Positions 28,546-38,279 of a DNA stretch of 64,000 bases are shown in pieces. The first letter of the stretch is position 1, and every line of letters starts with the position of its first letter. The notes under the pieces are model-generated. The model had not been told where the DNA came from, made no database searches, and worked only from the letters and a program-made list of their open reading frames with translations. The position numbers and the translations under genes were made by a program. Source of the stretch: Anaerolineae bacterium (lineage in GTDB: Bacteria > Chloroflexota > Anaerolineae > Aggregatilineales > Phototrophicaceae); the NCBI GenBank assembly GCA_022821805.1, contig JAJECX010000003.1, positions 596,560-660,559 of the forward strand, in the 5' to 3' direction.

Positions 28546-29012
28546 TTTACCAAGACTTGCTCAATGAGAGCGCCCTGGAAAGCTACGCCGCCGCTTTGAA
28601 TTCGCGTGGCGGGACCGCGCGGGGACGCCTGACCGCGGACGGGCTGCGCGACCGGATCCTGGAATCGGGCGGCCGCTGCGAATGGTGCGCCGTCAACCTG
28701 GTTAACGCCGAATTCGAATTGGATCATGTGCTGAGCTTGCGTCAAGGCGGGTCGAATTCGGTGGCGAATCTCGTGGTCGCTTGTCCCGATTGCAATCGCC
28801 GCAAGGGGCGGAAACATCCGGCCCGTTTCGCCGCCGAGCTTTACCGAGAGACCGGTCGTCGTACCGAACTGTTAACCCGCCTGTTTCAGCGCTATGGCTT
28901 GGATCCGGCGCAGCAATTGCCGCTTTTCGCCGAAGGATCGCCCGAGGCAGCGCCCGCCATTGACGCCGGAGTTGAAGTCAGCAAAGTGCCGCCCTACACT
29001 TGGGTGGACTAG
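28542..29012 (+). CDS. HNH endonuclease, copy 1
   Basis: 156 residues. The HNH zinc-ribbon nuclease core has C46-x-x-C49, D61-H62, GG-x-N and C81-x-x-C84 (CEWC, ELDHVLSL, CPDCNRRKG). The start is TTG at 28542, overlapping the FHA gene stop (TTGA). It is supported by the second copy, which begins with ATG and the parallel peptide MIYCDL (here MIYQDL). The tail carries a YTWVD end with no further domain. HNH proteins cut DNA; restriction, homing and repair roles are all possible. Composition matches the host. Confidence 0.82.
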   Translation: MIYQDLLNESALESYAAALNSRGGTARGRLTADGLRDRILESGGRCEWCAVNLVNAEFELDHVLSLRQGGSNSVANLVVACPDCNRRKGRKHPARFAAELYRETGRRTELLTRLFQRYGLDPAQQLPLFAEGSPEAAPAIDAGVEVSKVPPYTWVD

Positions 29013-29057
29013 CGTAGCTTAGTACGAAAAAATATTCTTGCGCCATAGCGTCCGTCG

Positions 29058-29086
29058 TTGAGACGATTCGTATTTGCACATATATG
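29058..29086 (+). promoter_or_regulatory. Candidate promoter of the second HNH gene
   Basis: TTGAGA (29058-29063), 17-nt spacer, TATATG (29081-29086), in an A+T-rich gap; the leader to the HNH ATG would be about 75 nt. No good ribosome-binding site precedes that ATG. Confidence 0.45.
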
Positions 29087-29166
29087 CTAATAGAAGAAAT
29101 CTTGCAAGGAATCAAAGGCGGCAAGCTGGTGAATCAATTTAGTCCATTCCTAATGGCGATCATCTA

Positions 29167-29646
29167 ATGATCTATTGCGACCTATTTGACATGGATTTGA
29201 TGAGAAAGCTTGCTAGGGGAGTCAATTCCCGCGCAAAACAAGTCGCTAATAATTTGGGCGAAGTCACTGCCGAGCAATTGCGGGACATTACCGCTGTGGC
29301 ACATGGAAAGTGCGAATGGTGCGGTGTTAGTGTAATTAACGACATGATACATTTTGACCATATATATAGTCTCAGTAGCGGGGGAACAAATACGGTAGGC
29401 AATATTGCAGTATCATGCGTAGACTGCAACAAACATAAGTCAAACAAACATCCTAGAGAATTTGCTGCTGAAATTTACAGCCAGACACGTGTACGAACTG
29501 TCTTAGTGAAAATGATTTTCCGTCAGTATCAAATTTCCCCCCAGCCAACGCTTTTGGAGGAAAAAGTTGTGAGATCAAGACGAAGCATAAAGTCATCTGT
29601 TTTGATTAAACGCAAAAACAATCTAGTAATGGAATCGCGTCGCTAA
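29167..29646 (+). CDS. HNH endonuclease, copy 2, A+T-rich
   Basis: 159 residues, colinear with copy 1 from the first residue: MIYCDL start, C49-x-x-C52, D64-H65, N79 and C84-x-x-C87 (CEWC, HFDHIYSL, CVDCNKHK), then HPREFAAEIY against HPARFAAELY in copy 1. The DNA is plainly richer in A+T than both neighbours (by eye near 40% G+C) and uses AGA, ATA and AAT codons the host avoids. This suggests arrival from another genome rather than simple local duplication. It ends in a basic tail. The helicase gene starts 11 nt after its stop. Confidence 0.8.
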   Translation: MIYCDLFDMDLMRKLARGVNSRAKQVANNLGEVTAEQLRDITAVAHGKCEWCGVSVINDMIHFDHIYSLSSGGTNTVGNIAVSCVDCNKHKSNKHPREFAAEIYSQTRVRTVLVKMIFRQYQISPQPTLLEEKVVRSRRSIKSSVLIKRKNNLVMESRR

Positions 29647-29657
29647 TCAAGTAAATC

Positions 29658-31769
29658 ATGGGCGGTTTTCACTTGCAAAACATACACGAACTAGAAGAGG
29701 ATGCCGAAGCCTGGCGAAGCGTCCTGGCGCTTTGCGGCGAGCGAATCCGACACGGCGTCGCCTCCCCGAAAGCGAACGATTCAATCGAGAGACAGGTAAA
29801 CGCCCGTAGCTACACCGTCAAGCAGGCGGCCAAACTGGTCGGCGTCAATGCCGAGACCATGCGCAAAGCGACCGAAGAATTGGCGCTGGACAGCTTTCTC
29901 GATCCGCGCGGCAAGCTGCGTTTCCCCGCCCATACCTTGATGCCCACAGCAGCCGACCCCGATCTGCGCGAGATGATCGCCGGCTACGAACGGCTGCGTC
30001 CCAGCGAATTACGCGCCGCGCTCGATATCGATCAGCGTAGCCTGGAGCGGGGCATGCGGGAAGCCGGCATCAGAGGCAAGCGCATGATATGGCGCGATCT
30101 GCGCGGGCTCTGGGACTTGCCGGAGACCTACGAGGAATACCATCAGCTGCTCGGCCGAAAAGAGAAGGCAAACGAGCGCGGCAAAGGCAAGCGGCGACGC
30201 GGCGGACGCTCGCGGACGCGCCGAAGGCGACAAGCGGAATCGCGGCTGCGCGATCGGCTGATTGACGCCTTTCCCAAATGGCGCAACGACTATCGCCATC
30301 AGCAGTTGCTGACCATACACATCGGCGAACCGAACAGCGGCAAGACCCACGATGCGCTGGAAGCGCTGAAGGCGGCTGGAAGCGGCTGGTATCTGGCGCC
30401 TTTGCGGCTGCTCGCTTACGAGGTCTTTGACCGCTTGAATGCGGAAGGCGTCGCCTGCAATCTGCTGACCGGAGAAGAATATATACCGCTGGAGGGCGCG
30501 CGCATCACCGCCGCCACCATCGAAATGTTCAATGCGATGAAAAGCGGCGACTGCGTGATCATTGACGAGGCGCAGATGCTGGCTGATGCCGATCGCGGCT
30601 GGGCATGGACGCGCGCCCTGATGGAATCGGCGGCGCCGGAAATGCACATCATCGGTCCGCCAACCGCGCGCAATCTGATGCAAGTGCTGGCTTCAGCGGC
30701 GCAGATCCCCTGCGAGTTGGTGGAGCACGAGCGGCTGGCGCCGATTGCGCTCGCTGAGCGGCATTTTACCTTGGAGTCGCTGCCGCCTTCGACCATCCTG
30801 GTGGCTTTTTCCCGCCAAGGCGTGCTCGACCTTAAGATGAAACTCGAAAGGCTGGGTCGGACAGTTTCGGTGGTCTATGGCAGTTTGCCGCCGGAAGTGC
30901 GGCGCCGCCAAGCCGATCGCTTCGCCGATGGCGAGACCGAAATCTGCGTGGCGACCGATGCTGTTGGCATGGGGCTGAACTTGCCCGCTGACGTGGTCTG
31001 CTTCTACGAAGTGGAAAAATTCGATGGCAAGAACGATCGCCCTTTGCTGCCCAGCGAGGTGCATCAGATCGGCGGGCGCGCGGGCCGCTACGGCATGTCA
31101 TCGACCGGGCTGATCGCCGCTGCCAACAAACATGATATGCGCGTGATTCGCGAGCTCTACGGGCAGACGCCGCCCGAGCTGACCTTCGCGCGCGTGGCGC
31201 CGACCGCCGACGACCTGAGTCTGATCCCCGGCAACCTGGCAGAGCAATTGGCCCAATGGGCGGAGTTGAAGTCGATACCGGAAGAGTTGCGCGCCGTCAT
31301 CACCACCGCCGATATGGACGAACGAATCGCGCTGGCGAAGCTGCTTTCGGACGAAGACATCAAAAAGCTGGGCTTGGAAAGCGCCCTGCAGTTGGTCAAT
31401 GCGCCAACGCGCAAGGCGACGCGCCCCTACTGGCTCGATTGCGCCTATATGATCCTGGAGGGTTATCAGATTCCGCTGCCGCAAGACGCGCCCGCCCCGA
31501 TCAACGATGGCGGCGACCTGGAAGCCACCGAGTTTTCCATCGCCTGCGCCGACATCTACCTCTGGCTGTCGCGGCGCAAAGAGTTCAGCGAGCATTGCGA
31601 AGCACATCCCCAAGTGCGCGAAGAGCGGCGCGAGTGGTCGCTTTCGATCGATGAGGCGCTGCTGCGAAACCTGAACGTGGCCCGGCGCTGCCGCACCTGT
31701 GGCGCGCTGCTGCCCTCGCGACACCGCTTTCGCATCTGCGACAAATGTTTCCGCGGCCGGCGCTTCTGA
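29658..31769 (+). CDS. SUV3-like DEAD-type RNA helicase with HTH-like N-terminus
   Basis: 703 residues. The helicase core resembles mitochondrial SUV3: P-loop GEPNSGKT (223-230), YLAPLRLLAYEV, LLTGEE, DEAQ (303-306), RGWAWTRAL, and in domain 2 VAFSRQGV, ATDAVGMGLN and QIGGRAGRYG. SUV3 unwinds RNA with ATP and feeds an exonuclease. Before the core are two helix-turn-helix-like parts (SYTVKQAAKLVGVNAETMRKA near 51-71 and LRPSELRAALDID near 112-124) and a strongly basic linker (about 172-196). A zinc ribbon ends the protein (C678, C681, C694, C697). Such bacterial forms could act on RNA or DNA. It lies 11 nt after HNH copy 2 and is convergent with rnc across a palindromic repeat. Confidence 0.85.
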   Translation: MGGFHLQNIHELEEDAEAWRSVLALCGERIRHGVASPKANDSIERQVNARSYTVKQAAKLVGVNAETMRKATEELALDSFLDPRGKLRFPAHTLMPTAADPDLREMIAGYERLRPSELRAALDIDQRSLERGMREAGIRGKRMIWRDLRGLWDLPETYEEYHQLLGRKEKANERGKGKRRRGGRSRTRRRRQAESRLRDRLIDAFPKWRNDYRHQQLLTIHIGEPNSGKTHDALEALKAAGSGWYLAPLRLLAYEVFDRLNAEGVACNLLTGEEYIPLEGARITAATIEMFNAMKSGDCVIIDEAQMLADADRGWAWTRALMESAAPEMHIIGPPTARNLMQVLASAAQIPCELVEHERLAPIALAERHFTLESLPPSTILVAFSRQGVLDLKMKLERLGRTVSVVYGSLPPEVRRRQADRFADGETEICVATDAVGMGLNLPADVVCFYEVEKFDGKNDRPLLPSEVHQIGGRAGRYGMSSTGLIAAANKHDMRVIRELYGQTPPELTFARVAPTADDLSLIPGNLAEQLAQWAELKSIPEELRAVITTADMDERIALAKLLSDEDIKKLGLESALQLVNAPTRKATRPYWLDCAYMILEGYQIPLPQDAPAPINDGGDLEATEFSIACADIYLWLSRRKEFSEHCEAHPQVREERREWSLSIDEALLRNLNVARRCRTCGALLPSRHRFRICDKCFRGRRF

Positions 31770-31795
31770 CCGCCTCGGACTTATGCCTATGACTC

Positions 31796-31819
31796 GTAGG
31801 GGCGAGACTTGTCTCGCCC
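31796..31819. terminator. Palindromic repeat acting as two-way terminator
   Basis: GTAGGGGCGAGAC-TT-GTCTCGCCC: a 9-bp perfect stem (31800-31808 with 31811-31819) between convergent helicase and rnc genes. It is a copy of the dispersed repeat; no T tract follows, so termination is inferred from position. Confidence 0.5.
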
Positions 31820-31827
31820 TCTTGCGC

Positions 31828-32562
31828 CTACAGATCCTCTAACAGCGCCTCGGGCAGTTCCCCCGCTTCGAGCCGCTTCAGGGCGGCGCGGGCTGCTTCC
31901 TGGGCGGCGGCGCGTTTGCTCCCCCCGCTGCCGCTGCCGATGAGCCGGTCGCCGATCGCCACCTCAACGCGAAACTCCTTCTCGTGCTCCGGTCCTTCGG
32001 CGCTGGTCACCCGATAATCGGGTGTGATGTTCAGGCGCGCTTGAATCCGTTCCTGCAATTCGCTGCGGGCATCAATATGCGCCCCCGTCTGGATGATGTC
32101 CTCCAGCAGCGCCAGAAGGGGCGGCACGACAAAATCGGCCGCCGCCTCCATACCCTGATCGAGGTAGATCGCGCCGATCACCGCTTCAAAGGCGCGGCAG
32201 AGGATGGTCAGGCGACCGCGACCGCCAGTCAACTCTTCGCCGTGGCCGATGCGCAAAAACTCGCCCAGTCGGCAATTCCTGCCCAGATGCGCCAGCGACT
32301 CGGTCTTCACCAGGGCGGCGCGCAACTGCGTCAACTCGCCCTCGTCAACATGCGGATACTTGCGATAGAGCATGTCGGCGACGATGAGATCGAGCACTGC
32401 ATCACCGAGGAATTCCAGCCGTTCATTGTCGCGCCCATCGCCGTCTCCCTCATTCTCATTGACGAAGGAGCGATGCGTTAGCGCCTGTGTCAACAGGGCA
32501 GGGTCGTGAAATCCGATTCCAATTGTGGCTGCGAATGCCGCTGTATTGTCGGATTTGCTCAT
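31828..32562 (-). CDS. rnc: Ribonuclease III, with one altered acidic ligand
   Basis: 244 residues: nuclease domain (about 8-152) and double-stranded-RNA-binding domain (about 175-238, ending GSKRAAAQEAARAAL). The signature NERLEFLGDAVL carries the Mg2+ ligands E50 and D54. In the second acidic cluster the family's usual A-D-x-x-E is C-R-A-F-E: E126 is kept but the Asp (E. coli D114) is Arg123. RNase III normally cuts rRNA precursors and long duplex RNA. The ATG overlaps the moaDE stop by 4 bp (ATGA), so both come from one transcript. Confidence 0.93.
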   Translation of the reverse strand: MSKSDNTAAFAATIGIGFHDPALLTQALTHRSFVNENEGDGDGRDNERLEFLGDAVLDLIVADMLYRKYPHVDEGELTQLRAALVKTESLAHLGRNCRLGEFLRIGHGEELTGGRGRLTILCRAFEAVIGAIYLDQGMEAAADFVVPPLLALLEDIIQTGAHIDARSELQERIQARLNITPDYRVTSAEGPEHEKEFRVEVAIGDRLIGSGSGGSKRAAAQEAARAALKRLEAGELPEALLEDL

Positions 32563-33290
32563 TCGTCGACCCGGTCGCCGGAAGCCGGGCGGTATTCGCC
32601 CTCAATCCAGGTTTCGCCAGCGCCGCCGACCTCTTTCTTCCAGACCGGCACGATTTCCTTCAGGCGATCGATGCCATAACGGGCGCCTTCAAAGCAGCCA
32701 TCATCGCGATGCGGCGCCGAGCAGGCGCATAAAACGGTGTTGTCGCCGACATGCAGCCGGCCGATGCGCTGAATGATGGCGATGCCTTCCACCTTGCTCC
32801 AGCGCGCGCGGATTTCGGCCGCAACTTGTTGCATCTTCGCCAGCGCCATTTGCTCGTAAGCTTCATATTCCAGATACTCGGTCTGCGGCAGATGCCCCGC
32901 CTTCGCCGTTCGCCCGCGCACCGTGCCCGTGAACAGGCAGACGGCGCCGCTGCGCTCGGTAGTGATGGCGGCGATGATCTCGTCATGATTGAAGGGGGCG
33001 CGCGGCAGGCGGAAAATCTCCGGGCGCTCGCTCGCCTCGCCCGAACCGCCACTGACCGGCGGGAAAAATGCCACTTCGTCGCCGTCGCTGATCTGGTCGT
33101 GATCAAAGGCGAATTCCTCGTTGATCGCGGCCAGCGCGACGCGCAGATTGTCGGCGGCCGCCGGATAGCGCTCGGTCAATTCCGCGCGCAATCGCTTAAT
33201 GCTGCCATCGCCATCATCCAGCTCAATGCTGAGACGTCGAGCGCCAACCAGGTCGCGCAAGGTTGCGAAGAAGAGCACTGTGATTTGCAT
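32559..33290 (-). CDS. MoaD-MoaE fusion, molybdopterin synthase
   Basis: 243 residues joining both subunits of molybdopterin synthase. Residues 1-82 are MoaD, a ubiquitin-like sulfur carrier ending PPVSGG (Gly81-Gly82). Residues from about 91 are MoaE, with FTGTVRGRT, HRDDGCFEGARYGIDRLK and the catalytic PVWKKE. The sulfur is carried on a free MoaD C-terminal glycine, so here either the chain is cut after GG or the enzyme works differently; cleavage is reported for the mycobacterial fusion MoaX. It lies 8 bp after moaC and overlaps rnc. The moaA gene is not in the window. Confidence 0.92.
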   Translation of the reverse strand: MQITVLFFATLRDLVGARRLSIELDDGDGSIKRLRAELTERYPAAADNLRVALAAINEEFAFDHDQISDGDEVAFFPPVSGGSGEASERPEIFRLPRAPFNHDEIIAAITTERSGAVCLFTGTVRGRTAKAGHLPQTEYLEYEAYEQMALAKMQQVAAEIRARWSKVEGIAIIQRIGRLHVGDNTVLCACSAPHRDDGCFEGARYGIDRLKEIVPVWKKEVGGAGETWIEGEYRPASGDRVDE

Positions 33291-33298
33291 CAGATCGC

Positions 33299-33805
33299 CT
33301 ATTCCTCGGCCAGGAAATCGCCGCGCGCGCCGCCGCGCTTTTCCAGCAGCCGGATATCGCCGATGCGCATCTCGCGGTCGACCGCCTTGGCCATATCATA
33401 AATCGTCAGCGCCGCCACCGATACCGCGGTCAGCGCTTCCATCTCCACGCCAGTTACGCCAGTGGTCTTTACCCTTGCCTCAATCTCGATGGCGCTTTCG
33501 TCGTCATTGATCGTCAATTCCAAGGCGATCTCCTCGAGCGGCAGCGGATGACAAAGCGGAATCAACTCAGACGCGCGCTTTGCCGCCATGATGCCGGCAA
33601 TCCGCGCCACACCCAGCACATCCCCTTTCTTGAGATCGCCGGCGCGAATCAAGCGCAGCGTCTCCCGCTTCATCGTGATTCGACCGCCAGCGCGCGCGAT
33701 TCGCCGGGTCACGAGTTTACCGCCGACATCAACCATACTGGCGCTGCCCGATTCATCAAGGTGGGTTAGTTCATCTTTGGCTGTCATCGCTGCGTCTGTC
33801 GGCAT
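33299..33805 (-). CDS. moaC: Cyclic pyranopterin monophosphate synthase MoaC
   Basis: 168 residues, normal length. The early MVDVGGK (24-30) and active-site LIPLCHPL are diagnostic; late [16 protein letters not shown] also fits. It turns the MoaA product into cyclic pyranopterin, the substrate that the next gene product, MoaD-MoaE, sulfurates. ATG at 33805 is used; Met7 is an alternative. It follows miaA with a 93-bp gap and precedes moaDE by 8 bp. Confidence 0.95.
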   Translation of the reverse strand: MPTDAAMTAKDELTHLDESGSASMVDVGGKLVTRRIARAGGRITMKRETLRLIRAGDLKKGDVLGVARIAGIMAAKRASELIPLCHPLPLEEIALELTINDDESAIEIEARVKTTGVTGVEMEALTAVSVAALTIYDMAKAVDREMRIGDIRLLEKRGGARGDFLAEE

Positions 33806-33898
33806 ACTTGCATCATAGGTTCGTCAAGAAATCTCTTGCGCTTCTGGCGATTTCGACCTCCTTGGTCAGATTGACGACCGCAAGTTTCAGCGATTCCG

Positions 33899-34855
33899 TC
33901 AACTGCCGCGTTCCAGCCAGTCCGCCAAGCTCTGCGCCAATGCAACGCTGTCAACATCCTCAACATTATGCCATAAAATGCCGTTGTCGCGCCCGCGGAA
34001 CCAGACATCCTGCCCGCGGATGAACTCGTGCGTGCTGAACTTCGTACGCTCGATCGCTTCGTCCAGCGTCCAGCCATCAAGCAGGTGGGCGGCGATCTCC
34101 CGATAACCAAGGCCGCTCATGGAGGGCAGCGCGCGGTCATAGCCCATGCCCAGCAGGCGCGCGACCTCATCGACCAGCCCGGCGGCGATCATGGCTTCCA
34201 CCCGGGCGTCAACCCGCCTGTAAAGGACGGCGCGCGGCAGCCGCAAACCCAGCCGGAAGATGCGATATGGCGGCGCTCGCTTTTCCTGCAAGGCGCTGAT
34301 CGCTTGTCCCGTAAAGATATGCACTTCCAGCGCGCGGATCACCCGGCGCGTATTATTCGGGTGGATGCGCTCGGCTGATACCGGATCAACCAGGCGCAGC
34401 CGATCGTGCAGCGCCGACCGCGAGTTTTCGCCGGCGAAGCGCTCCAGTTCAGCGCGCAGCTCCGGATTCGGCGGCGCCCGCGGGATCGACCAGCCCTCTT
34501 CAACCGCGCTGATATACTGTCCGCTGCCGCCGACCAGAAAGGGCAGGCTGCCGCGTCTGTGCGCCGCATCAATAGCGCGATAGGCGGCATCTTGGTATTG
34601 CGCCAGGCTCAGCTTGACATCGGGCGCGACCATGTCGATAAGGTGGTGGGGTATCAGCGCTTGCTGCTCCGCCGTTGGTTTGGCGGTGCCGATATCCATG
34701 TACTTGTAAATCTGCCGGCTGTCCGCGCCGATGATTTCGCCGCCGAGGCGCTGCGCCAACTCAATCGCCAGGCTCGTTTTGCCGACGCCGGTCGCGCCCA
34801 GGACGATGATGAGCGGCGGCGCCTCACCAGTCAAAGGCATCCTCCACGTGGTCAA
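33899..34855 (-). CDS. miaA: tRNA dimethylallyltransferase MiaA
   Basis: 318 residues. P-loop GATGVGKTSLA (20-30), DSRQIYKYMDIGTAKPT substrate segment, VGGSGQYISA and NNTRRVIRALEV are family marks. It adds the isopentenyl group to A37 of tRNAs that read U-starting codons. The frame's first ATG overlaps yraN by 32 bp; Met6 would reduce the overlap to 17 bp, and both are compatible with translational coupling. It sits between yraN and moaC on the minus strand. Confidence 0.95.
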   Translation of the reverse strand: MTTWRMPLTGEAPPLIIVLGATGVGKTSLAIELAQRLGGEIIGADSRQIYKYMDIGTAKPTAEQQALIPHHLIDMVAPDVKLSLAQYQDAAYRAIDAAHRRGSLPFLVGGSGQYISAVEEGWSIPRAPPNPELRAELERFAGENSRSALHDRLRLVDPVSAERIHPNNTRRVIRALEVHIFTGQAISALQEKRAPPYRIFRLGLRLPRAVLYRRVDARVEAMIAAGLVDEVARLLGMGYDRALPSMSGLGYREIAAHLLDGWTLDEAIERTKFSTHEFIRGQDVWFRGRDNGILWHNVEDVDSVALAQSLADWLERGS

Positions 34856-35189
34856 TTTGCGGACGGCAGCCAGCCTTCACGGCGACGGCGATGACATCCA
34901 TGCGCCATTGCGTTTCCGAGTCGATATCACGCTCATGCAAATACTGATACACCGCTTTGAGCATGCGCTCGCGCTTCGCCGGCGTGACTGCCTCCAACGC
35001 CGCTTCGGTGCCGACCCCGCGGCGGGTTTTCACCTCGACGAAAACGAGCTCGTCACCGCGTTTCGCGACGATATCCAACTCGCCGAAAGTAGTCGACCAG
35101 TTGCTGTCGTGGATGGCGTAACCCTTTTCGCGCAGGTGCTGCCGCGCGATTTCTTCGCCGTCCGCGCCTGTTCGCTTCGTGCTTGCCAT
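34824..35189 (-). CDS. yraN: YraN/UPF0102 family nuclease-like protein
   Basis: 121 residues from ATG 35189. The restriction-endonuclease-like core FGELDIVAKRGDELVFVEVKTR has the E/D and E-x-K residues of the PD-(D/E)XK fold; its cellular task is unsettled. A longer frame reaches 35312, but family length, GGAGG upstream and a TATAAT at 35226-35221 on the minus strand (which would overlap an ATG at 35222) support the shorter start. It begins the run yraN-miaA-moaC-moaDE-rnc. Confidence 0.9.
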   Translation of the reverse strand: MASTKRTGADGEEIARQHLREKGYAIHDSNWSTTFGELDIVAKRGDELVFVEVKTRRGVGTEAALEAVTPAKRERMLKAVYQYLHERDIDSETQWRMDVIAVAVKAGCRPQIDHVEDAFDW

Positions 35190-35480
35190 GTGGTCCCAAC
35201 GCGCCTCCAGATTACTCACCATTATACGCGAAGACGCCAGCTGCGGCTTGCCCCGCGCCCAAGCGCGCATGAGGCGGGGGATGCGCTTCGGCGTGCGAGC
35301 GGACTGTTGCAATTGCCGCGTTATCCGCTAGTATCTATTGCTTGGAATTTCCAATGCAGCCGAAAGCAAGACGGCTAAAATCAGGTTTGTGCGCCAGTGT
35401 CGCAACTCCGCATGACGGCGCTGCCTTTTCCTTGGCATAAAAAACGATTAGACGCGGGTTAGTTCACAAGGGAGACTGAA

Positions 35481-37619
<2,139 letters not shown>

Positions 37620-37627
37620 CGAAACTT

Positions 37628-37795
37628 GTCGGGGCGACCCTTAGTTCGCCCACCACCGCATGACTGTTGTAGGGGCGACCTATCTGTTCGTCCGCCACCG
37701 AGCGAAAGTTGTCGGGGCGACTGACCCGCAGTGTCGACGGGCTGTGTCTACACGCCCTACGCGCGGCGATGAGTCGCCCGCATCTGTCTCCTTAG
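37628..37795. repeat. Three adjacent copies of the dispersed palindromic repeat
   Basis: GTCGGGGCGACCC, GTAGGGGCGACC and GTCGGGGCGACTGA start near 37628, 37669 and 37709, each followed by a partial complement (TTCGCCCACC, TTCGTCCGCC, GAGTCGCCCGC). The third carries a CAGTGTCGACGGG/CTGTGTCTACACG tail. Together they fill the gap between hppA and the MaoC gene. Confidence 0.8.
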
Positions 37796-37808
37796 CTAAG
37801 GATTACCA

Positions 37809-38273
37809 ATGAAAATGGAAATCGACGGACCGCGCGGTCTCTACTTCGAAGAATTCGAACTAGGCGCCGCCATGCGCACGCGCGGCCGCACCATCACCGA
37901 AGCCGACTTGGTGAACTTCGCCGCCTTAACCGGCGATTACAATCCCATGCATACCGACGCCGAATACGCCAAGGACTCCTTCATGGGCCAGCGTGTGGCG
38001 CACGGCATGTTGACCCTGAGCTACGCCGTCGGGCAAGCCTATCAGTTGGGCATCCTGGAGCGGACCGTTCTCGGCTTCCGCGGCTTGGAAATGAAGTTCA
38101 GCAGCCCGGTTTACATCGGCGATACCATCCATGTGGAGCTCAAAGTGAGCGAGCTGAAAGCCGCGCGGCGATTGGGTGGCGGAACGGTCGTGCTGGAAAC
38201 GCGCGTCATCAAGCAGGATGGAACCGTCGCGCAGCGCGGGTCCCTCTCCCTCCTGATGATGTCAAAGCCATGA
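37809..38273 (+). CDS. MaoC-like (R)-specific enoyl hydratase
   Basis: 154 residues, single hot-dog fold. The hydratase-2 motif is visible as ALTGDYNPMHTDAEYA followed by FMGQRVAHGML, with catalytic Asp43 and His48. Members hydrate enoyl-CoA or related thioesters. The substrate is unknown, and no CoA-pathway partner adjoins it. It is convergent with the CrtI-like gene, 6 bp apart. Confidence 0.85.
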   Translation: MKMEIDGPRGLYFEEFELGAAMRTRGRTITEADLVNFAALTGDYNPMHTDAEYAKDSFMGQRVAHGMLTLSYAVGQAYQLGILERTVLGFRGLEMKFSSPVYIGDTIHVELKVSELKAARRLGGGTVVLETRVIKQDGTVAQRGSLSLLMMSKP

Positions 38274-38279
38274 GGGCGC

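Noticed and set aside
29084..29167. 27-codon ORF ending in TAATG with the HNH copy 2 start
   Set aside because: Its ATG lies inside the predicted -10 TATATG, it has no ribosome site and no recognisable sequence.
28542..29646. HNH genes considered as parts of group II introns or inteins
   Set aside because: No reverse transcriptase, intron RNA fold or split host gene is visible around them.
34840..35312. Longer N-terminal extension of YraN
   Set aside because: Adds 41 residues not found in the family and crosses a TATAAT element.
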